Positions 8,688-16,615 of a stretch of DNA of 64,000 bases are shown here, in pieces. Numbering within the stretch: the stretch's first letter is position 1; the number at the start of each line of letters is the position of its first letter. Source of the DNA: Cellulophaga sp. HaHaR_3_176 (GTDB lineage Bacteria; Bacteroidota; Bacteroidia; Flavobacteriales; Flavobacteriaceae); assembly GCF_019021925.1 (NCBI RefSeq), contig NZ_CP058990.1:1108001-1172000 (forward strand), given 5' to 3'. A program made the translations under genes and the position numbers. Below the pieces are notes generated by a model that was not told the origin of the DNA, did not search any database, and saw only the letters and a program-made list of their open reading frames with translations.

Positions 8688-8695
8688 CAAAACTA
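8688..8695 (-). promoter_or_regulatory. candidate -7 element for the photolyase cassette
   Basis: On the minus strand this is TAGTTTTG, an exact match to the Bacteroidota -7 consensus TAnnTTTG. It lies about 40 bases before the ATG of the first gene of the cassette. I see no clear TTTG at the proper -33 distance, so the call is tentative. Confidence 0.4.
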
Positions 8696-8763
8696 CAAAA
8701 TGTTTAATGTTTTTTAGAATAAATTAAACAAAATATTGAATTATAAATTTTATAAGAAACAAA

Positions 8764-8791
8764 AAACCGTCAATTATACAATTGACGGTTT
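8764..8791 (-). terminator. intrinsic terminator downstream of the DoxX-like gene
   Basis: A perfect 12-bp stem: AAACCGTCAATT, loop ATAC, AATTGACGGTTT. On the minus strand the stem runs into six T, so it should terminate transcripts of the DoxX-like gene before they enter the photolyase cassette. Its core closely matches the hairpin at the other end of the cassette (4382-4405). Confidence 0.75.
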
Positions 8792-8797
8792 CCTTCG

Positions 8798-8869
8798 GAA
8801 TGATTTAGCTCTTAAAGCTAAAAAATCAGGCCATAACATGTTAGTTTTAAATAAATTGCTAAATCATTC
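8798..8869. repeat. inverted repeat beside the terminator
   Basis: GAATGATTTAGC at 8798-8809 is repeated as its exact complement GCTAAATCATTC at 8858-8869, with 48 bases between. A small TAGCT/AGCTA hairpin sits inside, at 8806-8820. The element follows the DoxX-like stop and precedes the terminator hairpin on the minus strand. It may be a second terminator-like or RNA-stabilising structure, or a relic of a small insertion. Confidence 0.5.
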
Positions 8870-8873
8870 TTCC

Positions 8874-9287
8874 TTAAACAACCTTTTTAAGGTTGGTATA
8901 CTCAATACTATTTTTTCTTTTTGCAGCTTTTATGTGTCTTATTTTTTTATGATGTATATATGTTACAATCAATAAAATAAGGCAAACTACAGCAGGTGCA
9001 CCATTACCATCTTTAGCTAATAAATGCGCTATAATTCCGAAAATTAAATTCATAAAAAAACCAGCATAAGCCCATTCTACAAGCCATTTTCCTTTTCTTG
9101 TTATAAGTATAATCAGACCTAATGCTTGTGATAAACAAAGTGTATAAATAAGATATGTGGGATACCCTAACTTTATAAATTGGAGACTAACGGCTTCAAA
9201 ATTTATAATTGAGTTTAAAATAGAGGCTGCAATTGTTACCGAAAATAGCCCTAAAGCTATTTTGTAATATAGTTTATGAATTTTCAT
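8874..9287 (-). CDS. DoxX-like membrane protein
   Basis: A 137-residue protein with four predicted membrane helices: about residues 9-28, 43-62 (YLIYTLCLSQALGLIILI), 70-90 (WAYAGFFMNLIFGIIAHL) and 98-114 (VVCLILLIVTYI). A basic tail follows (HHKKIRHIKAAKRK). The layout and the early FxxLGYPTYLIY segment fit the DoxX-like family of small inner-membrane proteins, whose roles range from oxidoreductase subunits to unknown. It appears to be a single-gene unit ending at the hairpins at 8764-8869. No substrate can be assigned. Confidence 0.75.
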   Translation of the reverse strand: MKIHKLYYKIALGLFSVTIAASILNSIINFEAVSLQFIKLGYPTYLIYTLCLSQALGLIILITRKGKWLVEWAYAGFFMNLIFGIIAHLLAKDGNGAPAVVCLILLIVTYIHHKKIRHIKAAKRKNSIEYTNLKKVV

Positions 9288-9417
9288 AGGTATAATTTTT
9301 TTTGGGGTTTACACCTTCAATATACGTAAATAATTACTTACAATTAGAAAATAGAGATAAATTATAAGTATCTGTAGGTCAGCAGTTAATGTCTTTCGAT
9401 AAATAAAATCAGAAAAA

Positions 9418-9771
9418 TTACTTTTTAGCAGCTTCTTTAAACGATTTATAAATCCATTGTTTTTCTTTTAACGAGAATTGTTTTTCTTCAAACCAATCGT
9501 AAGCAGCAATTTTCTCATTTTCTATTTGTGCATTTCTTATGGCCTTTAACGATACCAAGTGCCAATGTAAGCCTCTTTTTCGAGCAACTGAATATCCTAT
9601 ATCTTCTGTTATGTACGATATTTTTGGTTGGTTAAATAAGCGTACACCATTTTTTAAAATGGCTAATGTTTTGGTAAGCTCTACCACTTCAGAAAAAGAA
9701 TAGCGTATAAAATCGTCAAAACCATCTTGTTGAGTATTGTAAACTTTATCTCCGATTTTTAATTGCTCCAT
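9418..9771 (-). CDS. hypothetical protein, 117 residues
   Basis: I do not recognise this gene. It encodes a soluble protein that begins MEQLKIGDKVYNTQQDGFDD, reminiscent of an SH3-like or KOW-type beta-barrel opening. It continues with VVELTKTLAILKNGVRLFNQ and an aromatic, basic C-terminal half (AAYDWFEEKQFSLKEKQWIY). No signal peptide or membrane segment is present. It stands alone between the DoxX-like gene (130-base gap) and the nuclease operon (213-base gap). Codon use looks like its neighbours, and the ATG at 9769-9771 is the natural start. Confidence 0.65.
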   Translation of the reverse strand: MEQLKIGDKVYNTQQDGFDDFIRYSFSEVVELTKTLAILKNGVRLFNQPKISYITEDIGYSVARKRGLHWHLVSLKAIRNAQIENEKIAAYDWFEEKQFSLKEKQWIYKSFKEAAKK

Positions 9772-9984
9772 GGGTGTTTTTTGAAAAGCTGCAAAAATAA
9801 TGTAACAGATTAAAAGTCGAATATGATTACCTTTTATGTTATCAACAAACTTGATTTATTGACATAATATAGAGTAGCAGGGGGTAAGTGTATCAGGTAA
9901 TTTAACACTTTATTACAATTCATACTTTGTAAGGTTTTTAAATCTTATCAATTGATCAAAAAGAATTATAGCACATAACCTAAT

Positions 9985-10533
9985 TTAACGGAAAGCCCAC
10001 GGAGCAATTGGATTGGGGTCTATCCATAAACCTACTTTATTCTTTCTGGCTTCCTTTTCTAAGAGATCATAACTCATATCATCGGAGTATTTTTTATAGT
10101 GCCACGCCATTCCTAACCGCACCATTTCTTTATTTACGTTCAACCCGTCTGCATTAAAAATCACTCCAATTAACCTACCATTACGATCAAATTTTTTATC
10201 TGAATCGATTTGTACCATTTGTCCAAAGCATAAATCTGACAAGGCTATTTTAGCCTTATTTCCAAAAGGCTGCTTTCCTCTTTTCTCTGGACAATCTATA
10301 TGTGCTAATCGTAATTTTATGGGCAGCTCTCCATATAATACTTCAACAGTATCACCATCTAAAATTCTTATGATTTTAGCTTCTAAATATTTGGGTTTGA
10401 TGCGCTCTTTATTCTCTACCCTTTTTTCTTCAATTGAAAGAGGTGCTAAATCATTTTCTAATTGCTTAACGATATTTCTTTCACTACAGTTAGATAATTG
10501 TATTAACAAAATAATAAGAGAGAGCTTAATCAT
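9985..10533 (-). CDS. staphylococcal nuclease-like lipoprotein (thermonuclease family)
   Basis: A 182-residue protein with a lipoprotein signal ending at Cys16 (LLIQLSNC) and an SNase domain from about residue 50 to the end. The calcium/active-site elements are visible: ILDGDTVEVL, KLRLAHIDCPEKRGKQPFG (Arg and Glu of the site) and the DRNGRLIG segment with the third catalytic Arg. The closing GMAWHYKKYS and ARKNKVGLWIDPNPIAPWAFR segments are typical of bacterial family members. The protein should degrade DNA or RNA at the outer membrane or in the periplasm. It is the last gene of a four-gene operon, 25 bases after the vWA-like lipoprotein gene, which suggests a joint role in envelope defence or stress. 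Confidence 0.87.
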   Translation of the reverse strand: MIKLSLIILLIQLSNCSERNIVKQLENDLAPLSIEEKRVENKERIKPKYLEAKIIRILDGDTVEVLYGELPIKLRLAHIDCPEKRGKQPFGNKAKIALSDLCFGQMVQIDSDKKFDRNGRLIGVIFNADGLNVNKEMVRLGMAWHYKKYSDDMSYDLLEKEARKNKVGLWIDPNPIAPWAFR

Positions 10534-10558
10534 AATATATAGATTTAAAAAATTATAC

Positions 10559-11476
10559 TTAATCTAAAATAAATTCTCTGATAATTTTATCCATATTTGA
10601 AGGTAAATCTGTTTGTTTAATTGCAAATTTTTTAACCCTCATTTCCTTAAACCACTTACTCCAATACTCATAAATAACATCTTCCTCATAAACATTTTTG
10701 GAATCCGGATTAATTCCTAGGACAAGAATTTCTAAATTTGATAGGTCTACATCTATGTTTAAAAATCCAAAATCTTTATTTTCAAAATTCTCTTTCCAAG
10801 ATGAAGCGTTTAATTTATTCTTTCTAATTTCTTGAGGTATCAAATAAGAAGATCTATTGCCTTCTTTTAACCTAGAATCTTCGTGATAAATATAACCGTC
10901 AGTTAGTATAATTAATATATTTCGCTGATCTTCATTTATACAATAATCTTGAACTTTATTTTTAAAAAAACGCCAAGTATCAGAACCCACGTAACTATTA
11001 TCCGCGATTGCCAACTCATAAATCTCACTAGGATATGTTGAATACGATTTTTCTATTTCGTCAATTATTTCTTTTGAAATATTATCTTTTGTAATTTTAA
11101 ACTTTAGTTTTTTTGAAAGATTGTTAATATCAGAATTAGAAGGACTTGGCTCAAAATACAATTCTATTTTCTCATTTGCTTGACGCATTTTCTTAGTACT
11201 TAAATTTTCTAAAAAAACAGTAGAAATAGTTTTAATATATCCCGCATCCCTTTTGTAAAACTCCATTGCTTCATTTGGATATTTTGTAGGGCTAATTCTG
11301 TCAGATAAATCCAAAAGTATACTCACATTAAGATTATTTAAATCATTAGCAACAAGAGGTAAGTCATCTGAAACTAAATCAGTCCCTTTCTCTTTAACAT
11401 CTGTTTTGCAGGCTAATCCTAGAATAAATACACAGGCAATTAAAACTATTCGTTGTATTCTATTTATATTTTTCAT
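10559..11476 (-). CDS. vWA-like lipoprotein
   Basis: A 305-residue protein with a lipoprotein signal ending at Cys23 (ACVFILGLAC). From about residue 48 there is a von Willebrand A-like fold: strand NVSILLDLSDRIS, where DLSDRIS resembles a degenerate metal-ion-dependent adhesion site (canonical DxSxS), and the later core strand NILIILTDGYIYHEDS. The C-terminal part (NLEILVLGINPDSKNVYEED, YWSKWFKEMRVKKFAIKQTD) fits the end of such a domain. It sits 6 bases after the coiled-coil membrane protein gene and 25 before the nuclease. The degenerate metal site makes metal binding uncertain. The family name is my reading of the fold; the partner is unknown. Confidence 0.65.
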   Translation of the reverse strand: MKNINRIQRIVLIACVFILGLACKTDVKEKGTDLVSDDLPLVANDLNNLNVSILLDLSDRISPTKYPNEAMEFYKRDAGYIKTISTVFLENLSTKKMRQANEKIELYFEPSPSNSDINNLSKKLKFKITKDNISKEIIDEIEKSYSTYPSEIYELAIADNSYVGSDTWRFFKNKVQDYCINEDQRNILIILTDGYIYHEDSRLKEGNRSSYLIPQEIRKNKLNASSWKENFENKDFGFLNIDVDLSNLEILVLGINPDSKNVYEEDVIYEYWSKWFKEMRVKKFAIKQTDLPSNMDKIIREFILD

Positions 11477-11482
11477 CGTTTT

Positions 11483-12745
11483 TTAATTATGTGAATACAC
11501 TAGGTTTTGGAAATCATTTTCTGTCAAATTCATTTCCTTTAGGTGAAGTACTGTTGTTTGTTCACACTCTTCAAGTAATTCAGCTTTTTCCCTATGAGGT
11601 ATTGCTATTTCAGAACTTATTGCTTGAAACCAGCCCTCCTTATATTGAGAGTGATAATGAAGATATTCTTTAATAGGAAAAATGAAACCCTCGATTTTTT
11701 GTTGTAGCTCTGTTATCAGCCCTTTTAAAACAGTCTTCTGATGTTCAAATTCTTCCATTTTTTTAATATGCTCTTTTTTTTGTCCTTCCAAATTGAAAAT
11801 CTCTTCTTTTTTAGATTTAATAAAAGCTTTTATTTTATCTATATTTTCAAATTCCTTCATCACAAAATCAAACACTAAGCCCCAAATAATATACACTACA
11901 AAACCAGCAAAAATTATCATCCAAAATTCTGCTTCTGTTAACGCTATTCTTAAGTCATAAGGTTCAGAGGTAATTGTTTTATTAAAATCATATATTTTCT
12001 TTTCAATTTGATAAGCCAACAAACTGTCAAAAAGAAAAGTCAATAAATAGAGAGCAAAAATCTTAATAATGCTTTTGAAGCCTTTTTCTATTTGCACCAT
12101 ATGGATTACGTAACCTAATCCCATAAAAACAAAAGGGATCGTTATAACCAAAATCCCCTCTAACCAGCTATCATTAAAAGCATTTGTGAAGGCATCTTTA
12201 TCGAAAATAGCGGCTGAAAGCATATCATTGGTGAACTCTTTAAAAAAAGAAGAATAAGATGCAGAAACATAAAAGACTAAAAGATATAAGGTAATCGGTA
12301 GCAACAAAATAAGACCAATATAAAATTGAGCTTTTGGCTTTTTATCCGCATCTATACCATATTTATTAGGGTTATTTCTAACATCTACAATATCACTTCT
12401 AAGGTTTTCAATTGATGTTTCGACATCATCCCGTTTTTTTTCATAAATACCAAAACCAGTTTCGCACTTTTTTAATTCTGTTCTTTGCTTTTCTTGTTCC
12501 TCTTTATAAGGCTGTTTTAATCGCTCTTGTTTTAACTCTTGTTTCCGGCACTGATCTTCAAAACTGCTAAATAGATTCTGCAGACAAGCTCTAAAAATAA
12601 TTGGCTTACCAAGTGCTTTTACCGATGCACCATAACCACTTTGATAATAGGTAATACGTATTGCTTCCCTATCTTCTAATTTTTCACTTAATTTTTCGGC
12701 AGTATTTGCTTTTTTTAAACTAAAAAGTTGTTTTATAGAGCTCAT
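11483..12745 (-). CDS. coiled-coil membrane protein of the TerB-like operon
   Basis: I do not recognise a named family. The 420-residue protein has an N-terminal charged coiled-coil (about residues 70-125, QEKQRTELKKCETGFGIYEK). Four predicted membrane helices follow, near 143-168 (FYIGLILLLPITLYLLVFY), 195-218 (ILVITIPFVFMGLGYVI), 228-246 (IFALYLLTFLFDSLLAY) and 272-295 (WMIIFAGFVVYIIWGLVF). A second coiled-coil lies at about 300-352. The polar ends probably face the cytoplasm. Its ATG overlaps the stop of the TerB-like gene (ATGA at 12742-12745), and the vWA-like gene follows 6 bases later. It may couple a cytoplasmic TerB-like sensor to envelope effectors. Confidence 0.7.
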   Translation of the reverse strand: MSSIKQLFSLKKANTAEKLSEKLEDREAIRITYYQSGYGASVKALGKPIIFRACLQNLFSSFEDQCRKQELKQERLKQPYKEEQEKQRTELKKCETGFGIYEKKRDDVETSIENLRSDIVDVRNNPNKYGIDADKKPKAQFYIGLILLLPITLYLLVFYVSASYSSFFKEFTNDMLSAAIFDKDAFTNAFNDSWLEGILVITIPFVFMGLGYVIHMVQIEKGFKSIIKIFALYLLTFLFDSLLAYQIEKKIYDFNKTITSEPYDLRIALTEAEFWMIIFAGFVVYIIWGLVFDFVMKEFENIDKIKAFIKSKKEEIFNLEGQKKEHIKKMEEFEHQKTVLKGLITELQQKIEGFIFPIKEYLHYHSQYKEGWFQAISSEIAIPHREKAELLEECEQTTVLHLKEMNLTENDFQNLVYSHN

Positions 12746-13158
12746 GATTCAATACTGTTAAGTTCGTTAATTAATTCTTCTCTAGAACGTCCTTCTTGAA
12801 CGAAATTCAATAAATACTCCGTTAGTTCTTCTATGTTTTCTTCAAGAAAACCAAACTTCTTGCAGTATTTTTTAAGAGCGTTTTTTTCATCTTCTGTTAT
12901 AACACCATCCGCAATAATCATTTGAGAAAGATCAAATAAATACTCAATTTTAGTATCTAAATCTTCAGGTATAACAGATTGATTATTAACAGGGTTAAGC
13001 AATAACTTATCCAGTTCTTTGGAAGGGATTCCTCTGTCATCTGCGAATTGATATAACATTTGGAGCTCTAAGACATCAAAGTTATCATCAACGAACGCCA
13101 TTTGATAGAGCCGCAGAAAATGACTCTTTAGCTCTGCACTAATATTAATTTTTTCCAT
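12742..13158 (-). CDS. TerB-like (tellurite-resistance TerB fold) protein
   Basis: A 138-residue all-helical protein. The two acidic repeat-like segments MAFVDDNFDVLELQMLYQFA and MIIADGVITEDEKNALKKYC are typical of the TerB/DjlA-N fold, in which Asp/Glu residues bind a metal. No signal peptide is present, so it should be cytoplasmic. It is the first gene of the operon 13158-9985, and its stop overlaps the start of the membrane protein gene. TerB-fold proteins are common in stress and phage-response gene sets alongside vWA proteins. The sequence does not show what this one senses. Confidence 0.75.
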   Translation of the reverse strand: MEKINISAELKSHFLRLYQMAFVDDNFDVLELQMLYQFADDRGIPSKELDKLLLNPVNNQSVIPEDLDTKIEYLFDLSQMIIADGVITEDEKNALKKYCKKFGFLEENIEELTEYLLNFVQEGRSREELINELNSIES

Positions 13159-13461
13159 TGGTTATTAAATTTGGTTGGATTTTAATTTGATGCTAAAGAA
13201 ACTAATACAAAATTTAACATCACTGTGGTTTTCCGCAGTCTTAGTGCTTTTTTATATAAAACCCCTGATTTTAAAGGGAACTATTAGTTAAAAAAGTTTG
13301 CATTTTATCTAAAATGAAAGAGTTTGTACAGGTTTTTATAGAAGGTATGACGGGGTAATAATTTAATTTTTCAGGAAGCAATAACGGTATGCATCAAAAC
13401 TTATTTCTTTCGAGCAAAAGCTGATGATGTAATGCTCATAAATTAGTAAAAAAATTAAATT
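13159..13461. other. divergent intergenic region, no gene seen
   Basis: 303 bases between the TerB-like operon (minus) and the VOC gene (plus). It must hold both promoters. I found no exact TAnnTTTG element, no strong dyad and no convincing small reading frame. Confidence 0.6.
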
Positions 13462-13860
13462 ATGAACGTACAAGCATATTTAGCCTTTAATGGCAATTGT
13501 CAAGAAGCCTTAAATTTTTATGGTGATATATTTAACGCAGAAATTAAAAATCGTCAAACTTACGAGGATAAGAAGATCGATGTTCCAGGAAACTATAGAG
13601 GTAAGCTACAACACGCAGAACTGAAAGGTAAAGGTGTTAATTTTATGGCTTATGATGCATCTCCGGATACGCCAATAAATAGTGGAAACCAAATACACAT
13701 GAGTGTAGATCTGAGCACTGTAGATGAAGCTAGTAAGGTTTTTGAGCAACTATCTAACGGAGGAACGATACACCATGAATTTAGAGAAAGAGAATGGGGC
13801 CATTTTGGTAGATGTACTGACAGTTACGGAATTGGTTGGATGATTAATTGTGATAAATAA
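13462..13860 (+). CDS. VOC family protein (PhnB/glyoxalase-like)
   Basis: A 132-residue cytoplasmic protein of the vicinal oxygen chelate superfamily. It opens MNVQAYLAFNGNCQEALNFY, followed by GKLQHAELKGKGVNFMAYDA and the closing GHFGRCTDSYGIGWMINCDK. This matches the PhnB-like subgroup, which resembles 3-demethylubiquinone methyltransferase-like proteins. Such proteins use paired beta-alpha-beta-beta-beta units to bind a metal or small molecule, but most PhnB-like members have no assigned reaction. The HPF/RaiA-type gene follows 10 bases later, suggesting co-transcription. A regulatory link is not evident. Confidence 0.85.
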   Translation: MNVQAYLAFNGNCQEALNFYGDIFNAEIKNRQTYEDKKIDVPGNYRGKLQHAELKGKGVNFMAYDASPDTPINSGNQIHMSVDLSTVDEASKVFEQLSNGGTIHHEFREREWGHFGRCTDSYGIGWMINCDK

Positions 13861-13870
13861 AATAGAAATT

Positions 13871-14173
13871 ATGCAAATAATATATGAATACCATGATGTT
13901 GCTGGTAGTAGCAGATTGGAAGCGATAGTAAAAGAAAAGTTAGATAGTTTAAAAGAAAAATATGATATGCTTATTAGGGCAGATGTATTTTTTAAAGAAG
14001 AGAACACATCGTCTGACGAAACAGGAAAAATTTGTAACATTCGATTAAGCTTACCTGGGCCGCGAATTTTTGCAGAAGCAAGTCACGATAATTTTGAAAA
14101 CTCGATAAGTGAGAGTATTAATGATTTGAATAAACAGTTAAGAAAACGAAAAGAGAAAATGCGAACATATTAA
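13871..14173 (+). CDS. HPF/RaiA family ribosome-associated protein
   Basis: A 100-residue protein of the ribosome hibernation/stationary-phase inhibitor family. It starts MQIIYEYHDVAGSSRLEAIV and has the beta-alpha-beta-beta-beta-alpha order: RADVFFKEENTSSD, ICNIRLSLPGPRIFAEA, then the second helix SISESINDLNKQLRKRKEKM with its basic ribosome-binding face. An upstream GTG in the same frame at 13850 would overlap the VOC gene. The ATG at 13871 matches the family start and is preferred. It ends the two-gene unit before a strong terminator. It lacks the long C-terminal dimerisation domain of long-form HPF. Role inferred: ribosome protection in slow growth. Confidence 0.85.
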   Translation: MQIIYEYHDVAGSSRLEAIVKEKLDSLKEKYDMLIRADVFFKEENTSSDETGKICNIRLSLPGPRIFAEASHDNFENSISESINDLNKQLRKRKEKMRTY

Positions 14174-14192
14174 TCATTCGTTATACAAAACA

Positions 14193-14220
14193 AAACCCCT
14201 TGAATTTATTCAAGGGGTTT
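14193..14220 (+). terminator. bidirectional intrinsic terminator
   Basis: A perfect 12-bp stem, AAACCCCTTGAA / TTCAAGGGGTTT with loop TTTA, followed by T-rich sequence. It lies between the convergent HPF/RaiA and TamL genes and can serve both strands. Confidence 0.85.
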
Positions 14221-14249
14221 TTGTGTTTTAAGTTGGAGTATCTATTTTT

Positions 14250-16571
14250 TTAAAAAGGATAACCTATTGCAAAATTAAACATCAAATTATCATCACCACC
14301 ATCAAAAAAGGGTGTTCTAGAGCGTTCACCTTCAGGGTTGTAAGGTACTCGTATAGGCGATGCTAAATCAAGCCTAATCACAAAACTCTGTATATCTACA
14401 CGTAAGCCAAAACCAACGCCTACACCTAACTCTCTAATCCAATCATTACCAAATTTACCTTGACTACGTAATCGCTCATTAAAAGCGATGCCTTCAGCTG
14501 ATTCACCTTCATCTACTTCGGGGTCATATGTTAACCATACATTACCAGCATCAGCAAAAAGGGCTCCTTTTAGATATGAAAATATTGGAAAACGATATTC
14601 AAGATTAGTTTCTAAGCGCAAATTACCAGACTGGTCAAAATAAGAAGAGCTAGAATCATCATCATCACTAGATGTAAAAGTGCCTGGCCCTAATGAGCGA
14701 ATTTGAAAAGCCCGAACACTGTAAGGACCACCAGAATAAAACTGTTTCACAAAAGGTAGAGTAGTAGAGTTACCATACGGAATTCCCCAACCAGCGTAAA
14801 ACCTAGAAATGAATGTTTGTTCTTTTTTCCAACGCAAATAATATCTAAAATCAACATCCATTTTTGCATACTGTGCATAATCTAAACCGAAAGCTTTTTC
14901 ACTACCGCCACTAAAAAGATTTAAAGCATTACCAGCAATATCTATATTTGTAGCTACAAAAATCGGGTTCGATTTATTTTCATCTACCAATTCGTTATAC
15001 GAGAATTTGTAATTTAAACCAGCAATAAATTGTTGTTCGAAACTACTTTTTAAATACGGATTGTTATCTAAAATGGTATCAAACTCATCAGTAGTATTTG
15101 TTAGGTTTACATAATTAACACTAATTGGGTTTAGCTCATGGTATACATATTTATTAGCATTCCAAGTATAACCGTACGAGGTATTAAATGAGGTAAGAGT
15201 GTATAATTGACTTCTATCTAAAAAATCGGCACCTAAACTAATTTTTGTTTTAGGAACATTATACCTAAACCTACTAGGTGAAAAAGGTACTAAACGAGGT
15301 ATAATTAAATCAGCTTTTAAACCACCAGCTATGCTACTTAAACCAGAGTTGTTATTGCCAGAAAGTTGCGTTTCATATGAAAAACTACCTGTAATACTCA
15401 AAGTTTCACCAGCGCCAAAAACATTTCTATTACTGTATGACACTGAAACACCTGGGCCTGCAAAACCGTTAGATTTTGTTACGCCTTGCAACTCAGCTCG
15501 AACCGACCTTTTAGTAAGTGGAGAAAGAAAAATATCCATATCTAAAGATCCTGCGCCATCAGTATCAGCTGTAGTATCTTTTTCTTTAAACTGAATATTT
15601 ACATATTTATAACTACCAATAGATGATAGTCTGTTGCTAGTAAGCCTAGCAGTGCTTGCATTGTATTTTTGTCCTTTTTCGAAAAGTATATATGGTTGTA
15701 GTTGTTTTGGCTTAAAATAGTTTTCATTTTGCACAAAATTAAGACCGTTAACTTCTGTATTTTCAGTAATTGCCGTAGTGTCACCAATAGTATATTTCGG
15801 GTATACTGTTATAGAATCAATAGTGTAAGGTATAGTAGATTTAGAAGGTATGTTTTTCTTTAATCGAAGTAGAAGATCAAACTTAGAAGTGTCATACCGG
15901 TTTGTGTCTGCTTCGAAAATTAAAAAATCAGAATTGAAATTATAGTACCCTCGATCTTTTAATTGCACATCAATACGTTCTCGTTCAAATTTCATCAATT
16001 CTAAATCAAATCGATTACCTGGCTTAATTTGGGTATCTGCTAATATTTCTTGAATATCAGTATAAATTGGCAATGAGTCTTTTTGAAGTTCAAATTTTTC
16101 TAATACATAAGGGTTTGGTAGGCTTGTAATGTATTTTATATTAGCAAAATTTTGAGTACTATCTATTTTTGATACTACTTTACTATCAAAAAATCCTCTA
16201 TTACCTAACCTATTTAAAATTAGTTTTTTAACGCGTTGCGGATCTACATCAGACAAATAAACAGGCTCTTCACCAATTTTTTTATTCAACCATTTATTAA
16301 TAAATCCTGGTTTTTCTTTTTGAGCTTTGTAATGGTAATACAAGCCTAAACGCATTCCTAAAACTTTAGAATTCGGTTGTAGTGGTATCAATGTATTAAG
16401 TTCTTCAACTACTTTTTTTGTTATTAATGTATCACTTTCAGTTTTTAAAACTATTTCAGACCCAGAAAATAATACTTCATCTTCGGGGACAAATTTAGCT
16501 ACGCTACAAGAATAGAGTCCTATTATAAAAAAAAGGATTGCGATATAGCGATTTATAGATTTATTTTTCAA
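14250..16571 (-). CDS. tamL: TamL, BamA/TamA-family outer-membrane lipoprotein
   Basis: A 773-residue outer-membrane assembly factor. A lipoprotein signal ends at Cys22 (ILFFIIGLYSC), the mark of the Bacteroidota TamA-like lipoprotein TamL. POTRA-type domains fill about residues 90-330 (for example LGNRGFFDSKVVSKIDSTQN). The C-terminal 16-strand barrel of the Omp85 type follows from about 350, with the conserved FVKQFYSGGPYSVRAF segment and the final strand FNFAIGYPF. It forms one unit with tamB upstream (45-base gap). The pair inserts or transports outer-membrane components. Termination is at 14193-14220. The length and layout are normal. Confidence 0.9.
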   Translation of the reverse strand: MKNKSINRYIAILFFIIGLYSCSVAKFVPEDEVLFSGSEIVLKTESDTLITKKVVEELNTLIPLQPNSKVLGMRLGLYYHYKAQKEKPGFINKWLNKKIGEEPVYLSDVDPQRVKKLILNRLGNRGFFDSKVVSKIDSTQNFANIKYITSLPNPYVLEKFELQKDSLPIYTDIQEILADTQIKPGNRFDLELMKFERERIDVQLKDRGYYNFNSDFLIFEADTNRYDTSKFDLLLRLKKNIPSKSTIPYTIDSITVYPKYTIGDTTAITENTEVNGLNFVQNENYFKPKQLQPYILFEKGQKYNASTARLTSNRLSSIGSYKYVNIQFKEKDTTADTDGAGSLDMDIFLSPLTKRSVRAELQGVTKSNGFAGPGVSVSYSNRNVFGAGETLSITGSFSYETQLSGNNNSGLSSIAGGLKADLIIPRLVPFSPSRFRYNVPKTKISLGADFLDRSQLYTLTSFNTSYGYTWNANKYVYHELNPISVNYVNLTNTTDEFDTILDNNPYLKSSFEQQFIAGLNYKFSYNELVDENKSNPIFVATNIDIAGNALNLFSGGSEKAFGLDYAQYAKMDVDFRYYLRWKKEQTFISRFYAGWGIPYGNSTTLPFVKQFYSGGPYSVRAFQIRSLGPGTFTSSDDDDSSSSYFDQSGNLRLETNLEYRFPIFSYLKGALFADAGNVWLTYDPEVDEGESAEGIAFNERLRSQGKFGNDWIRELGVGVGFGLRVDIQSFVIRLDLASPIRVPYNPEGERSRTPFFDGGDDNLMFNFAIGYPF

Positions 16572-16615
16572 ATTATACTATTGAATTTATATATTTTTAA
16601 AGAAGTGTGTACTTC

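Noticed and set aside
8736..8975. A plus-strand open frame of 79 codons
   Set aside because: It runs straight through the terminator hairpin and inverted repeat and into the end of the opposing DoxX-like gene; no start signal or domain supports it.
9985..13158. Naming the TerB-like operon as a proven anti-phage system
   Set aside because: Only domain types and spacing support it; no island of known defence genes or mobile element is nearby.
13850..13870. GTG start for the HPF/RaiA protein overlapping the VOC gene
   Set aside because: The family begins at the ATG at 13871; the added residues match nothing in the family.
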